Shown piece after piece: positions 24,206 through 32,744 of a stretch of DNA of 43,951 nt. This DNA comes from Kocuria rosea subsp. polaris (GTDB taxonomy: Bacteria; Actinomycetota; Actinomycetes; Actinomycetales; Micrococcaceae). Made by a program: the position numbers and the translations under genes. Under the pieces are notes generated by a model. That model worked only from the letters and a program-made list of their open reading frames with translations, ran no database searches and was not told the origin of the DNA. The stretch is taken from assembly GCA_023896275.1 (NCBI GenBank), contig MLDA01000026.1, forward strand, positions 1-43,951, given 5' to 3'. Numbering within the stretch: position 1 is the stretch's first letter; every line of letters begins with the position of its first letter.

Positions 24206-25762
24206 ATGCCCCGAGGTACTTCCCGCCGGCTGCCGCGCGCCCTGACGCTCGCGGCGGCCGGCTGCGGTCTGCTCGCGGCCGTGCCCCTGATCTACCTCGT
24301 GGTCAGGGTCGCGACCGCGGGGCCGGAGAGCCTGATCGCCACGCTCTCACGGCCCCGCCTGCCCGAGCTGCTGCTCAACTCTCTGCTGCTGACGACGGCG
24401 GTCACCGCGACCGCCGTCGTCATCGGCGTTCCCATCGCGTGGGCGCTCGCGCGCGCCCGCCTGCCCTGGCGCAACGGGTGGGCCGCGCTCGCCGCCCTGC
24501 CGCTCGCCGTGCCGTCCTACGTCGCCGCGTACGGCTGGCTGGCCGCGTTCCCCGCGATGACCGGCTTCTGGGCCGCCTGGTTCGTGTTGTCCCTGGTAGG
24601 GATCCCGTACGTCGTGCTGCCCGCGACGGCGGCCCTGCGCTCCTCGACCACGGACCTCGACGACGTCGCCCGCACGCTCGGCCGGGGCCCGGTCGGAGCG
24701 TTCGTGGCCGGCACCCTGCCGCAGATCCGGCCGGCGGTGCTCTCCGGCGCGCTGCTTGTGGCGCTCTACACGCTCAGCGACTTCGGCGGCGTCGCCCTCT
24801 TCCGCTTCCAGGTCTTCACGACGGCGATCCACCGCGCCTACGCCGCCAGCTTCGACCGCGACTACGCCGCCATCCTCGCCACCCTCCTGATGCTCGTCGC
24901 CCTGCTGATCGTCCTCGGCGAGCAGCTCACCCGCCGCCAGACCCGGCACGGGAACAACGGATCGCACCGGCGTTCCGCCCCGATCCGCCTCGGGGCGTGG
25001 ACGGTCCCCGTCTGCGCCGGACTCGTCGTCGTACCGCTCCTGACCGCTGGCGTGCCGGTCGCGGCGCTCATCGTGCGGTGGGCGCAGGCCGCCGACATGG
25101 CCGCGATCGACCCCGTGCGATTCGCCGCCGCCCTCGGCAATACCGTCGCCCTCTCGGCCGGCGGGGCGCTCATCGCCCTCGGGCTGGCCACCCCGATCGC
25201 CGTGCTCTCCGCCCGCCACTCCGGCCGCCGCGTGCGCCTACTCGAGACCCTCGGCGCGCTCCCGCTGGGGCTACCCGGGATCGTCGTCGGGCTCTCACTC
25301 GTCTTCGTCTCGCTCAAGGTCGTGCCATGGTGGTACCAGTCGGCCGGCGTGCTGGCCTTCGCCTACGGCGTCCTGTTTCTGCCCAAGGCCATCGGCGGGG
25401 TGCGCAGCGCCGTCGCGCAGGTCCCGACCGAGCTCGAGGACGTCGCGCGCAGCCTCGGCGGCTCCCGGGTACGCGTCTGGTGGGAGGTCACCGCGCGGCT
25501 CGCCTCCCCCGGCGCCGCCGCCGCCGCACTCCTCGTCGCCGTCACCGCCATGAAGGAGCTTCCCGCAACCCTGATGTTGCGCCCCACCGGCACCAACACC
25601 CTCGCCACGGAGCTGTGGTCGCGCACCGATATCGCCGCCTACGGCGCCTCCGCGCCCTACGCGCTCGCGCTGCTGGCCGTCGCCGCGGTGCCCGCCTTCT
25701 TGCTCTCCCAACAGCGCCCCGGCGCCTCCGATACGACAGGAGCCACCCCATCAGCGAGCTGA
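24206..25762 (+). CDS. Ferric-iron ABC transporter permease (FbpB-like, two fused permease domains)
   Basis: The 518-residue protein carries two consecutive BPD_transp_1 domains (about 60-260 and 310-505) with roughly 12 hydrophobic segments, as in FbpB/SfuB. EAA-like cytoplasmic loops are seen in both halves: D-L-D-D-V-A-R-T-L-G-R-G-P in the first and E-L-E-D-V-A-R-S-L-G-G-S-R in the second. It forms the whole channel as a single chain. The ATG at 24206 is 12 bp after the fbpA stop with no obvious Shine-Dalgarno sequence, suggesting coupling. Its 3-prime end overlaps the ATPase gene by 13 bp and contains that gene's ribosome binding site. Confidence 0.93.
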   Translation: MPRGTSRRLPRALTLAAAGCGLLAAVPLIYLVVRVATAGPESLIATLSRPRLPELLLNSLLLTTAVTATAVVIGVPIAWALARARLPWRNGWAALAALPLAVPSYVAAYGWLAAFPAMTGFWAAWFVLSLVGIPYVVLPATAALRSSTTDLDDVARTLGRGPVGAFVAGTLPQIRPAVLSGALLVALYTLSDFGGVALFRFQVFTTAIHRAYAASFDRDYAAILATLLMLVALLIVLGEQLTRRQTRHGNNGSHRRSAPIRLGAWTVPVCAGLVVVPLLTAGVPVAALIVRWAQAADMAAIDPVRFAAALGNTVALSAGGALIALGLATPIAVLSARHSGRRVRLLETLGALPLGLPGIVVGLSLVFVSLKVVPWWYQSAGVLAFAYGVLFLPKAIGGVRSAVAQVPTELEDVARSLGGSRVRVWWEVTARLASPGAAAAALLVAVTAMKELPATLMLRPTGTNTLATELWSRTDIAAYGASAPYALALLAVAAVPAFLLSQQRPGASDTTGATPSAS

Positions 25763-26841
25763 GAGTCACCGATCTCGAGGTCGAGTACGGATCCACCCGC
25801 GTGCTGCGCGGCATCGACCTGTCGGTCCCCGCCGGGGACCTGCTGGCACTCGTCGGTCCGAGCGGGTGCGGCAAGACGACGGCGCTGCGCGCCATCGCCG
25901 GGCTCGAACGTGCCAGCGCGGGGACGATCTCCGTCGGCGGGCGCCTGCTCGCCGACCCGGCCCGCCACGTCCGCCCGGAGCAGCGGCGCATCGGCTGGGT
26001 CCCGCAGAGCGCCACCTTGTTCCCGCACCTGACCGTCGCGCAAAACGTCGCGTTCGGCCTCAAGGACGCCGGCGGTTCACGGCGCTCGGCCAAGCGACGG
26101 GCCGCCGACCCCGAGGTGCACCGACTGATCGAACTCGTCGGTCTCGCCTCCCACGCGGGCATGCTGCCCGCGCAGCTCTCCGGCGGTCAGGCCCAGCGGG
26201 TCGCGCTTGCTCGAGCGCTGGCCGCGGGACCCGACCTCGTGCTGCTCGACGAACCCTTCGGCGCCCTCGACCCGCTGCTGCGCCATCAGCTGCGCGACTC
26301 GACCCGCGCCTGGCTGCGCGCGGAATCCGTGACCGGCGTGCTTGTCACCCACGATCAGTCCGAGGCGCTCTCCGTCGCCGATCACGTGGCCGTCATGCGC
26401 GACGGTGAGCTGCTCCAGCAGGCGTCGCCGCGGACGTTGTTCTCGCGCCCGGTGACGCCCTGGGTGGCTGGGTTCGTCGGCGACGCCGTCTTCCTCGACG
26501 CGGTCGTGCGATCTGTGGGCGCCGGGCACGACTCGGTCCTGGACACCACGAGCGAACTCGGCGAGGTGCCGGCCCGCTGGATGGGGGCGGTGCCACCGTC
26601 GTCCGGCGAGACGGTGCGGCTCATGGTCCGGCCCGCGCAGGTGGTCCCGCGTGCCGACGGCGTGCGCGGCCGGGTCGCCTCGCTGCGCTTCACCGGGTAC
26701 GACGCCGTCCTCACGGTCGAGCTGCCGACCGGGACGGCGGTGTCCGCGCTCGTTCCGGCGGCCGAGGCCCCGGACCACGACGCCGACATCGAGGTCGGCG
26801 TGAACGGTGAGGCCCTCGCCTACCCCGCCGCCTCCGTCTGA
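25750..26841 (+). CDS. Ferric-iron ABC transporter ATP-binding protein (FbpC-like), apparent ATC start codon
   Basis: The 363-residue protein is an FbpC-type ATPase: Walker A G-P-S-G-C-G-K-T-T, Q-S-A-T-L-F-P-H-L-T-V, signature L-S-G-G-Q-A-Q-R, Walker B L-V-L-L-D-E-P-F-G-A-L-D, H-loop V-T-H-D-Q-S-E-A, then a ~110-residue C-terminal TOBE-like regulatory domain with V-R-L-M-V-R-P-A-Q-V. The start is unusual. The frame gives (M)SELRVTDLEVEYG if translation begins at ATC 25750-25752, which has AGGAG exactly 7 nt upstream. No ATG, GTG or TTG lies nearby in frame; CTG at 25759 is the only other weak option, and the first downstream GTG (25801) would delete the first strand. Either ATC is a real non-canonical start or the base is a mutation or sequencing error. 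Confidence 0.88.
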   Translation: MSELRVTDLEVEYGSTRVLRGIDLSVPAGDLLALVGPSGCGKTTALRAIAGLERASAGTISVGGRLLADPARHVRPEQRRIGWVPQSATLFPHLTVAQNVAFGLKDAGGSRRSAKRRAADPEVHRLIELVGLASHAGMLPAQLSGGQAQRVALARALAAGPDLVLLDEPFGALDPLLRHQLRDSTRAWLRAESVTGVLVTHDQSEALSVADHVAVMRDGELLQQASPRTLFSRPVTPWVAGFVGDAVFLDAVVRSVGAGHDSVLDTTSELGEVPARWMGAVPPSSGETVRLMVRPAQVVPRADGVRGRVASLRFTGYDAVLTVELPTGTAVSALVPAAEAPDHDADIEVGVNGEALAYPAASV

Positions 26842-26848
26842 CCACCGT

Positions 26849-26928
26849 GCGCAGAACCCTGCGCGCCGCGCTAGGGGTTCGATACGTCGGTCCGGTAGGG
26901 GCTCACCCCGGACCAACTCAGCAACCCC
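26849..26928. terminator. Hairpin cluster after the fbp operon
   Basis: GCGCAG-AACC-CTGCGC (26849-26864) is a perfect 6 bp hairpin 7 bp after the ATPase stop. A second nested structure follows: outer arms GGGGTT (26874-26879) and AACCCC (26923-26928), inner arms GGTCCGG (26889-26895) and CCGGACC (26908-26914). No T-run is present. They may end transcription of both the fbp operon and the convergent AbiEi-like gene. Confidence 0.45.
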
Positions 26929-26930
26929 CG

Positions 26931-26968
26931 GAGGGACCCCACGGCCGCCGAGGGAACCCACGGCCGCC
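26931..26968. repeat. Two tandem copies of a 19 bp GC-rich unit
   Basis: Two adjacent 19 bp units (26931-26949 and 26950-26968) starting GAGGGA and ending CCACGGCCGCC differ at a single base. They lie between the hairpins and the stop codon of the AbiEi-like gene. This looks like a local duplication; no function is apparent. Confidence 0.7.
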
Positions 26969-26973
26969 GGGCC

Positions 26974-27945
26974 CTACCGCCGGGGGACGCCGGCCGAATC
27001 GAGGATCCGGCGCAGCCGCTCGGGTTCGACGAGGTCTCGCCAGAGCCACCGCGCGACGCTCCGTCCCGTGCGGCGGATCCGGTCTTCACGCACCTTCTCC
27101 GCAGCGACGATGTCGCCCTCCGAAACGCCCCGCTCGACGGCTCCCCGCGTGTACTTCTGCCACCCGTCGAACTCGCCGGCCACCCGGGCCCCGTCCCAGT
27201 AGAAATCGACGTCGGCGAACCGGCCCTGTTTATCCCGGATCGGTTCCTGCAACCGGGGCGGTTGGTATCCCAGCTGGTGGATCCGCACCCGGCTGAAGGA
27301 TTCGCCGGGCGAGGCGGAACGCGTCGAAGAGAAGTCGAAGACCCGCTGCGCGCGGGCCCGTCGCCGAGGACCGGCGATCCGCGCGATGGACTCCAGCAGG
27401 TCGTCGTCGGCGACGTGGCCGGCACGGCTGGCGGTCCGTGCCGCGTCCATCACGACGACGGCGTCCGCGAACGTGGCATACGCGGCGCATTCGACCACCG
27501 TGGCGGTCCTGCTCGGGACGCACACACCGAGGTTGTCGATCCGCACGAGTTCACTCTGGGGAAGATGCCTCCGGCGCACCCCGAATCCCCGGGGTGCCCG
27601 CAGCCCCGGCTGCGCTGGACTCGTCAGGAGGCGGCCGCTCGCGATTCCCGTATTCCCCTTGGTGCGGGCACGGAGGACGACCTCGCCGGGCACCTTCGTC
27701 AGCGGGTAGCCCCACAGGGCCGCCGCGGTCTCGACGGCGAAGCTCGTAGCCGGCGCACCGCGTGCCACGGCGACGGCGTAAGCGACGTACCGGTCGCTCG
27801 GCCACGACTCGGCCCAACTATCGGCCGGGCAGTAGACGCCGGGACGCAGACGCAGCAGCTCGCCGCTGCGGAAGCGCCGCCGGAGGTCGTCGTTGTGGGC
27901 GCGGTCTGCTGTTTCCGGCCGGGAGAAGAGAAGCTGTTCGATCAC
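26974..27945 (-). CDS. AbiEi-antitoxin-like / DUF559-like protein, orphan
   Basis: The 323-residue protein resembles the many actinobacterial proteins annotated as AbiEi-antitoxin-domain or DUF559-related. Residues 1 to ~60 look like the AbiEi N-terminal winged helix (R-R-R-F-R-S-G-E-L-L-R-L-R-P-G-V-Y), the middle contains S-A-x-A-L-W-G-Y-P-L and an A-T-V-V-E-C-A-A motif, and the C-terminal ~110 residues (ESFSRVRIHQLG...VDFYWDGARVAGEFDGWQKY) look like a Vsr/DUF559 endonuclease-like fold with D-x-Y and E-F-D-G acidic positions. No AbiEii toxin partner is adjacent. In AbiE systems the antitoxin is a repressor; here the function is unknown. Related hairpins flank the gene on both sides. Confidence 0.8.
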   Translation of the reverse strand: MIEQLLFSRPETADRAHNDDLRRRFRSGELLRLRPGVYCPADSWAESWPSDRYVAYAVAVARGAPATSFAVETAAALWGYPLTKVPGEVVLRARTKGNTGIASGRLLTSPAQPGLRAPRGFGVRRRHLPQSELVRIDNLGVCVPSRTATVVECAAYATFADAVVVMDAARTASRAGHVADDDLLESIARIAGPRRRARAQRVFDFSSTRSASPGESFSRVRIHQLGYQPPRLQEPIRDKQGRFADVDFYWDGARVAGEFDGWQKYTRGAVERGVSEGDIVAAEKVREDRIRRTGRSVARWLWRDLVEPERLRRILDSAGVPRR

Positions 27946-28065
27946 GCCCCCAGCGTTCCGCGGGGCCGCCGGATGGACCAGCGGTTCCGTCGGACCTGTG
28001 GACAGCGGGGGCCTGTGGAGAGCCGGTCGGGTCTGAGCGTGATCGACGAGGCCGCGTCATGGGCT

Positions 28066-28109
28066 GGATACGTCGGCCCGGGGCGAGCGCTCCCCGGTCC
28101 GACGCATCC
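28066..28109. repeat. Long imperfect hairpin related to the one at 26881
   Basis: Two 18 bp arms (28066-28083 and 28092-28109) pair at 16 of 18 positions around an 8 bp loop. The left arm contains GATACGTCGG, identical to 26881-26890, followed in both places by a CCGG and a later CCCCGG. It lies between the YqaJ gene end and the AbiEi-like gene start. It could terminate transcription or be a small mobile hairpin (REP/MITE-like). Confidence 0.5.
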
Positions 28110-28133
28110 ACCCCAGGGCCGAGGCCCGAAGAG

Positions 28134-28886
28134 TCAATAGTTCAGGGCCGCCGGCCCGTAGTCCGCCCGCCGCTCCGCGCGCACGCGCGCCGCCTGCGTC
28201 TTGGAGTGCAGCAGGTCGATGAGCCGGTTCGCGTTGTCGATGAGGTCGGCGATCGCGGAGTCGTCGCGGTCCACCCAGACGTGCTTCGGGACGTCGTGCA
28301 GCGGACGGAAGTCGCGGTGCTCCTCCCAGACCATGAGCGTGCGTTCGGCACCGATGACGTACTGCTGCCACCAGACCTGACGCAGGTAGTGCTTGGGGAT
28401 CTTCCCCCACGCCTTGTTGGTGGTCTTGATCTCGGCCAGTTCGACCCGGCCGTCAGGCCGCAGCGCGATGCCGTCCGGGGTGGCCAGGTGCCGCACCTCG
28501 TCCGCGGAGTGGAAGAGCAGAGAGCTCGGCTCGATGCCGAACTGCTCGCGCACCCACGCGGCGATCACGGGCTCGCGCCGGCGCCCGTACTCGGTGTAGG
28601 GGTTGCCCGCGAACCCGGAGCCGTTGAGCTTCGAATCGGCGGCGGCCTCGATGCTGCGCGGGGTCGAGAGTTTCGCGACGTCGGTCGCGGTGATGCCGCG
28701 GGTCCGCGCCCGCAGCCAGTTCACGCGATCGCTCGAATCCGCGACGACGCGGCCCATGCACAGGTGCTCGGCCGGCTCCGGCCGCAGGGCGATGCCCGGT
28801 ACGACGCCGATCGGGCCGTCCCCCGGCGGGCGGGCGGGTTCCTGCGGGGCGGTCTCGTCGAATGGCACCCGACCATTCTGCCCCAT
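28134..28886 (-). CDS. YqaJ-type (lambda exonuclease-like) nuclease, orphan
   Basis: The 250-residue protein has a YqaJ viral recombinase/PD-(D/E)xK domain from about residue 50: W-L-R-A-R-T-R-G-I-T-A-T-D-V-A-K, G-N-P-Y-T-E-Y-G-R-R-R-E-P-V, the metal-site D in A-T-P-D-G-I-A-L, E-I-K-T-T-N (ExK) and L-R-Q-V-W-W-Q-Q-Y, in the family order. Such enzymes resect double-stranded DNA, usually in phage recombination with a RecT/Bet annealing protein. Here no phage gene or annealing protein adjoins, and stand-alone copies are common in Micrococcales chromosomes. Start: ATG 28886; a GTG at 28868 is an alternative, since the first 40 residues are Pro-rich and outside the domain. Confidence 0.85.
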   Translation of the reverse strand: MGQNGRVPFDETAPQEPARPPGDGPIGVVPGIALRPEPAEHLCMGRVVADSSDRVNWLRARTRGITATDVAKLSTPRSIEAAADSKLNGSGFAGNPYTEYGRRREPVIAAWVREQFGIEPSSLLFHSADEVRHLATPDGIALRPDGRVELAEIKTTNKAWGKIPKHYLRQVWWQQYVIGAERTLMVWEEHRDFRPLHDVPKHVWVDRDDSAIADLIDNANRLIDLLHSKTQAARVRAERRADYGPAALNY

Positions 28887-28942
28887 GGGCGGGCCCGATC
28901 CCCGGCAGGCGGCGCCGCCGAGGCCCGGATCCGCGGTCGAAC

Positions 28943-30076
28943 CTACTCCCCCACGGCCTGGATGACCGGTTTGGGCAGCGCGTCCGGGTAGTTCTTCTGC
29001 AGTTCCGTCACGAGCGTCTCCCGCACGGAGTTGTGCAGGCTCCAGAGGTCGCCGGCGTTGCGCGCGCTGAGCCAGATGTAGACGGTCATCAGCCCGCCCT
29101 TGGCGTCGGTGACGGAGAGGTCCGAGGCGCGCCCGTCCCAGTATTCGTTCTGCTGCAGCTCCTCCTCGAGCTTGGCACGCAGCACCTCGACAGGCGCCTT
29201 CCAGGTGAGCTCGAGGGAGATCCCGCCGGAGACCTCGCTGGTGCCGCGCGAGTAGTTCCGGAAGGGCGTCGTCGTGAAGTACGTCGAGGGCAGGATCAGG
29301 CGGACGTCGTCGATCAAGCGCACGACGACGTAGGTGAGCGTAATTTCCTCGACGTTGCCGCGGGCGCCCTCGACAAACACGGTGTCCTCGACGCGCAGGG
29401 AGTCCGTGAACGCGATCTGCAGGCCGGCGATGACGTTGGAGAGCGTCGACTGCACGGCCATGCCGGCGATGACGGAGATCAGGCCAGCGGAGGCGAGGAT
29501 TCCGGCACCAAGCGCGCGCACCTCCGGGATCAGCAGCAGGATGCTGGCGATCGCGAGCACCAGCACGACGGCGACGGCGACCCTGCGCAGCAGCCCCACC
29601 TGGGTCCGCAGTTTCGCCATCCGGCGGGCGTCCACCGAATTCTCCAGGCGGTACTTCGAGAGCAGCGCCGACTCGACCAGGTGCAGCAGAACCACGATGA
29701 GCCAGGCGAGGGCCGCGATCGTCACCGCGAGCAGCAGGAGGTTCGCGGCGCCACGCCACTCGGCGTCGGCGGCAGTGACCTCGAGCGAGCCGACGATACC
29801 AACGGAGGAGAGCACGACGAAGATGGGCCAGCGCGAGCGCCCGATGTCGTCGCGCAGCTCGGGCCGGCGGCGCAGAACGCGGTTGACGACCGCGGCGCCA
29901 ACCCATGTCACGAGGAACGCCACGACGACGGCGATGCCGACGCCGATCCACGGCTGCAGGTATTCGGGCATGTCCCGCACCGCGGTTTCGGTCAACTCGC
30001 CCATGCCGCCGTCGAGGGGGGCCGGGGCGTCGGTCGAGGGGGATTCGCTCGCAGCGGTGAACACAAGAGAACGCAT
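28943..30076 (-). CDS. MscS-family mechanosensitive ion channel
   Basis: The 377-residue protein has a signal-like N-terminus and extracellular region, four to five hydrophobic segments, and the MscS core: a pore helix region L-G-A-G-I-L-A-S-A-G-L-I-S-V-I-A-G-M-A, then Q-S-T-L-S-N-V-I-A-G-L-Q-I-A-F-T and the beta domain with V-E-G-A-R-G-N-V-E-E-I, L-P-S-T-Y-F and a C-terminal alpha/beta cage. It opens under membrane tension to release solutes on hypo-osmotic shock. ATG 30076 is used; a GTG at 30097 would add seven residues. It ends 57 bp from the YqaJ gene start and is probably its own unit. Confidence 0.9.
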   Translation of the reverse strand: MRSLVFTAASESPSTDAPAPLDGGMGELTETAVRDMPEYLQPWIGVGIAVVVAFLVTWVGAAVVNRVLRRRPELRDDIGRSRWPIFVVLSSVGIVGSLEVTAADAEWRGAANLLLLAVTIAALAWLIVVLLHLVESALLSKYRLENSVDARRMAKLRTQVGLLRRVAVAVVLVLAIASILLLIPEVRALGAGILASAGLISVIAGMAVQSTLSNVIAGLQIAFTDSLRVEDTVFVEGARGNVEEITLTYVVVRLIDDVRLILPSTYFTTTPFRNYSRGTSEVSGGISLELTWKAPVEVLRAKLEEELQQNEYWDGRASDLSVTDAKGGLMTVYIWLSARNAGDLWSLHNSVRETLVTELQKNYPDALPKPVIQAVGE

Positions 30077-30215
30077 GCACCCAGACTGCCACAGCACACC
30101 GAGCGCCTGCTGTGAGGATCGCGTGTGCCGTCACGCACGTCGCCGCGCGCGAAACGTCCGGTCACGTTCGCGCGGATTCGCCCGCCCGGGGCCCCGAATG
30201 TGTCACGATTCAACC

Positions 30216-31220
30216 ATGGCCGAAGTCTCTGCAGTCCGTGTTCCGTTTAAGCAAGTCGACGTGTTCTCCACCGTCCCTTACCGCGGCAACGCGCTGGCGG
30301 TGGTTCTCGACGCGACGGGGCTGGACACGGAGTCCATGCAGGCGTTCGCCCAGTGGACCAACCTGGCGGAGACCACGTTTGTCCTCCCGCCGACGCAGCC
30401 CGGCGCCGACTACCGGGTGCGGATCTTCACCTCGACGACGGAGCTCCCGTTCGCCGGCCACCCGACCCTGGGCACCGCGCACGCGTGGCTCGAGGGCGGC
30501 GGGGTGCCCGCGAGCCGCGACGTCGTCGTGCAGGAGTGCGGCGCGGGGCTGATCGAGATCCGGATCGACGAGAACGACGGCGTCGCGCCCCGCCTCGCGC
30601 TCAAGGCGCCCGAGCTGACCCGCACCGGACCCCTCGAGGCCGACGTGCTCGAGTGGGCCATCACGGCGCTGGGGCTGGAACCCGACGACGTCGTCGACCA
30701 CCAGTGGCTCGTGAACGGACCCAACTGGGCCGGCCTGCTGCTGCGCGACGCGGAGACCGTCCTGCGGATCGAGCCCGATTTCCCCTCGCTCGAGGGGCTC
30801 GAGGTCGGCGTCATCGGACCGCACCTGCAGACGCCGTCGGGCAACATCCTGACCGGGCGCGACCCCCGCGACGAGGCCAAGCGCCCCGAGGGTGCCCGCG
30901 CCGAGCTCGAGCCGCTGCCGGACACTGGCGCCATCAGCATGGGTGCGTTCGCCGCGGCGATCGCCCACGCGCCGGCCGACTACGAGGTCCGCGCCTTCTG
31001 CCCGGGTGAGGCCATGCCGGAGGATCCGGTGACGGGCAGCCTCAACGCCGGCTTCGCCCGCTGGCTGATCTCCGAGAAGATCGCGGAGCCGAACTACACG
31101 GTGCGCCAGGGCACGCGCGTGGGCCGCGCCGGCGACGTGTTCGCGAGCCTCGACGACGACGGCGTGTGGATCGCCGGCCACGCTGTCACCTGCATCGACG
31201 GCTCCGTCCTGGTCCCTTAA
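30216..31220 (+). CDS. PhzF-family isomerase/epimerase
   Basis: The 334-residue protein is a PhzF-like enzyme of the diaminopimelate-epimerase fold: Q-V-D-V-F-S near 13, G-N-A-L-A-V-V, the catalytic glutamate in N-L-A-E-T-T-F (Glu52), P-F-A-G-H-P-T-L-G-T-A, and the second-half D-P-V-T-G-S-L-N-A-G. The fold has two similar halves, both present. PhzF acts in phenazine synthesis, but no phenazine genes are nearby, so it is a general PhzF-like protein of unknown substrate. There is no Shine-Dalgarno sequence; CACGAT 6 bp before the ATG suggests a leaderless message. The exporter gene starts 3 bp after its stop, so they are likely co-transcribed. Confidence 0.9.
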   Translation: MAEVSAVRVPFKQVDVFSTVPYRGNALAVVLDATGLDTESMQAFAQWTNLAETTFVLPPTQPGADYRVRIFTSTTELPFAGHPTLGTAHAWLEGGGVPASRDVVVQECGAGLIEIRIDENDGVAPRLALKAPELTRTGPLEADVLEWAITALGLEPDDVVDHQWLVNGPNWAGLLLRDAETVLRIEPDFPSLEGLEVGVIGPHLQTPSGNILTGRDPRDEAKRPEGARAELEPLPDTGAISMGAFAAAIAHAPADYEVRAFCPGEAMPEDPVTGSLNAGFARWLISEKIAEPNYTVRQGTRVGRAGDVFASLDDDGVWIAGHAVTCIDGSVLVP

Positions 31221-31223
31221 CCC

Positions 31224-32744
31224 GTGGCTGGGCCCGCAACGGCGGCCGAACCCGAGGACCGGCAGGCCTGGGCGGCGCTCTGGGCGCTCGTGATCGGGTT
31301 CTTCATGATCCTCGTCGACTCGACGATCGTCACGACGGCGATGCCCGCGATCATGACCGGGCTGGACACGGGCGTCTCCGGCGTCGTCTGGGTGCACAGC
31401 TCCTACCTGCTCGCCTTCGTCGTCCCGCTCCTGATCACGGGCCGCATGGGCGACCGGTTCGGCCCGAAGAACCTCTACCTGATCGGGCTGGCCGTCTTCA
31501 CGCTTGCCTCGCTGTGGTGCGGGCTCGCGACGGATCTCGGGAGCCTCGTCGCCGCCCGCGTCGCCCAGGGTTTCGGCGCCGCGATCATGACGCCGCAGTC
31601 GATGACCTTCATCACCCGTCTCTTCCCGGCCCACCGGCGCGGCTCCGCCATGGGCATCTGGGGTGCCGCGGGAGGGATCGCGGCGCTGACTGGACCCCTG
31701 CTCGGCGGCGTCCTGACCGATTCGCTCGGCTGGGAATGGATCTTCTTCGTGAACGTTCCCATCGGGGCGATCGCCTTCTGGCGCGTCGTCGCCGCCGTCC
31801 CGGCGCTACCCACGCACGCGCGCAGCTTCGACATCCCGGGCGTCGTCCTCTCCGCCGTCGGCATCTTCCTGATCGTCTTCGGCGTTCAGGAGGCCGAGAC
31901 GTTCGACTGGGGGCCGGTGATCGGCTGGTTCGGCATCTGGCACATGATCGTCGCCGGCGTGCTCGTGATGATCGCGTTCGTGCTCGTCCAGCGGTTCACC
32001 CGCACGGAACCGCTGCTGCCGCTGGGCCTCTTCGCTGACCGCAATTTCGCCCTGGCCACGAGCGCGATCGCGTGCATGGGCCTCGTCATCACCACCTTGA
32101 ACATCCCCATCATGTTCTACCTGCAGTCGGTCCGCGGGCTCACCCCCACCCAGGCGGCCCTACTCATCGCGCCGATGGCGCTGTTCGGCGCCCTCCTCGC
32201 GAAGTACGCGGGAGCCCGCGTCAACCGGCGCGACCCGCGCGGCCAGTCCGCGCTCGGTTTCTTCGGCTTCGGCGTCACGATCATCGCCTACGGCCTGCTC
32301 CTGCCCGCCCAACCGCCACTGCTCTGGCTCCTGTTGCCCGCGGCCCTCATGGGCGCCTCGAGCGCGTTCGTGTGGCCGGCCGTCTCGTTGACCGCCACGC
32401 GCGACCTCGGGCCCGCCAACGCGGGCGCGGGCTCTGGTGTCTACAACGCGACCCGCCAGATCGGTGCCGTGCTCGGCTCGGCGATGATGGCGGTGCTCAT
32501 CGAGGCCCGCATCGCCGCTCACGTCGACTCGTCCGGCACGCAGGCGAGCGCGGCCGGCGGCCTGAGCGACGTCATGGCCGGCCACGTTCCCGAACTCATC
32601 CGCTCGGCCGCCTCGTGGGGGCTGGGCGAGGCCCTCCTGCTGCCCGGCGCGGCCGCGTTGCTCGGCGGTGCCCTGAGCCTCGGCTTCCGTCGCTCCGCCC
32701 ACCACCTCGAGAGTGAGCCCGACGTGCTAGATTCGCGGCCATGA
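31224..32744 (+). CDS. MFS drug exporter, DHA2 (EmrB/QacA) family
   Basis: The 506-residue protein is a 14-helix DHA2 exporter. Motif D1-like D-S-T-I-V-T-T-A-M-P-A-I is in the first helix, motif A G-R-M-G-D-R-F-G-P-K-N-L-Y follows helix 2, and motif C-like G-G-I-A-A-L-T-G-P-L-L-G-G in helix 5 indicates proton-coupled drug export. The GTG at 31224 is 3 bp after the PhzF gene and lacks a clear ribosome site. The stop overlaps the next gene's ATG (ATGA), placing the exporter in one unit with a TetR regulator, the usual pairing for inducible efflux. Substrates are unknown. Confidence 0.92.
   Translation: MAGPATAAEPEDRQAWAALWALVIGFFMILVDSTIVTTAMPAIMTGLDTGVSGVVWVHSSYLLAFVVPLLITGRMGDRFGPKNLYLIGLAVFTLASLWCGLATDLGSLVAARVAQGFGAAIMTPQSMTFITRLFPAHRRGSAMGIWGAAGGIAALTGPLLGGVLTDSLGWEWIFFVNVPIGAIAFWRVVAAVPALPTHARSFDIPGVVLSAVGIFLIVFGVQEAETFDWGPVIGWFGIWHMIVAGVLVMIAFVLVQRFTRTEPLLPLGLFADRNFALATSAIACMGLVITTLNIPIMFYLQSVRGLTPTQAALLIAPMALFGALLAKYAGARVNRRDPRGQSALGFFGFGVTIIAYGLLLPAQPPLLWLLLPAALMGASSAFVWPAVSLTATRDLGPANAGAGSGVYNATRQIGAVLGSAMMAVLIEARIAAHVDSSGTQASAAGGLSDVMAGHVPELIRSAASWGLGEALLLPGAAALLGGALSLGFRRSAHHLESEPDVLDSRP

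Noticed and set aside
28000-28022. Repeated CCTGTGGA as DnaA boxes or an origin
   Set aside because: The motif does not match TTATCCACA well, only two copies exist, and no replication genes adjoin.
28134-28886. Prophage remnant around the YqaJ nuclease
   Set aside because: No integrase, RecT/Bet, structural or lysis genes are nearby, and base usage does not stand out by eye.
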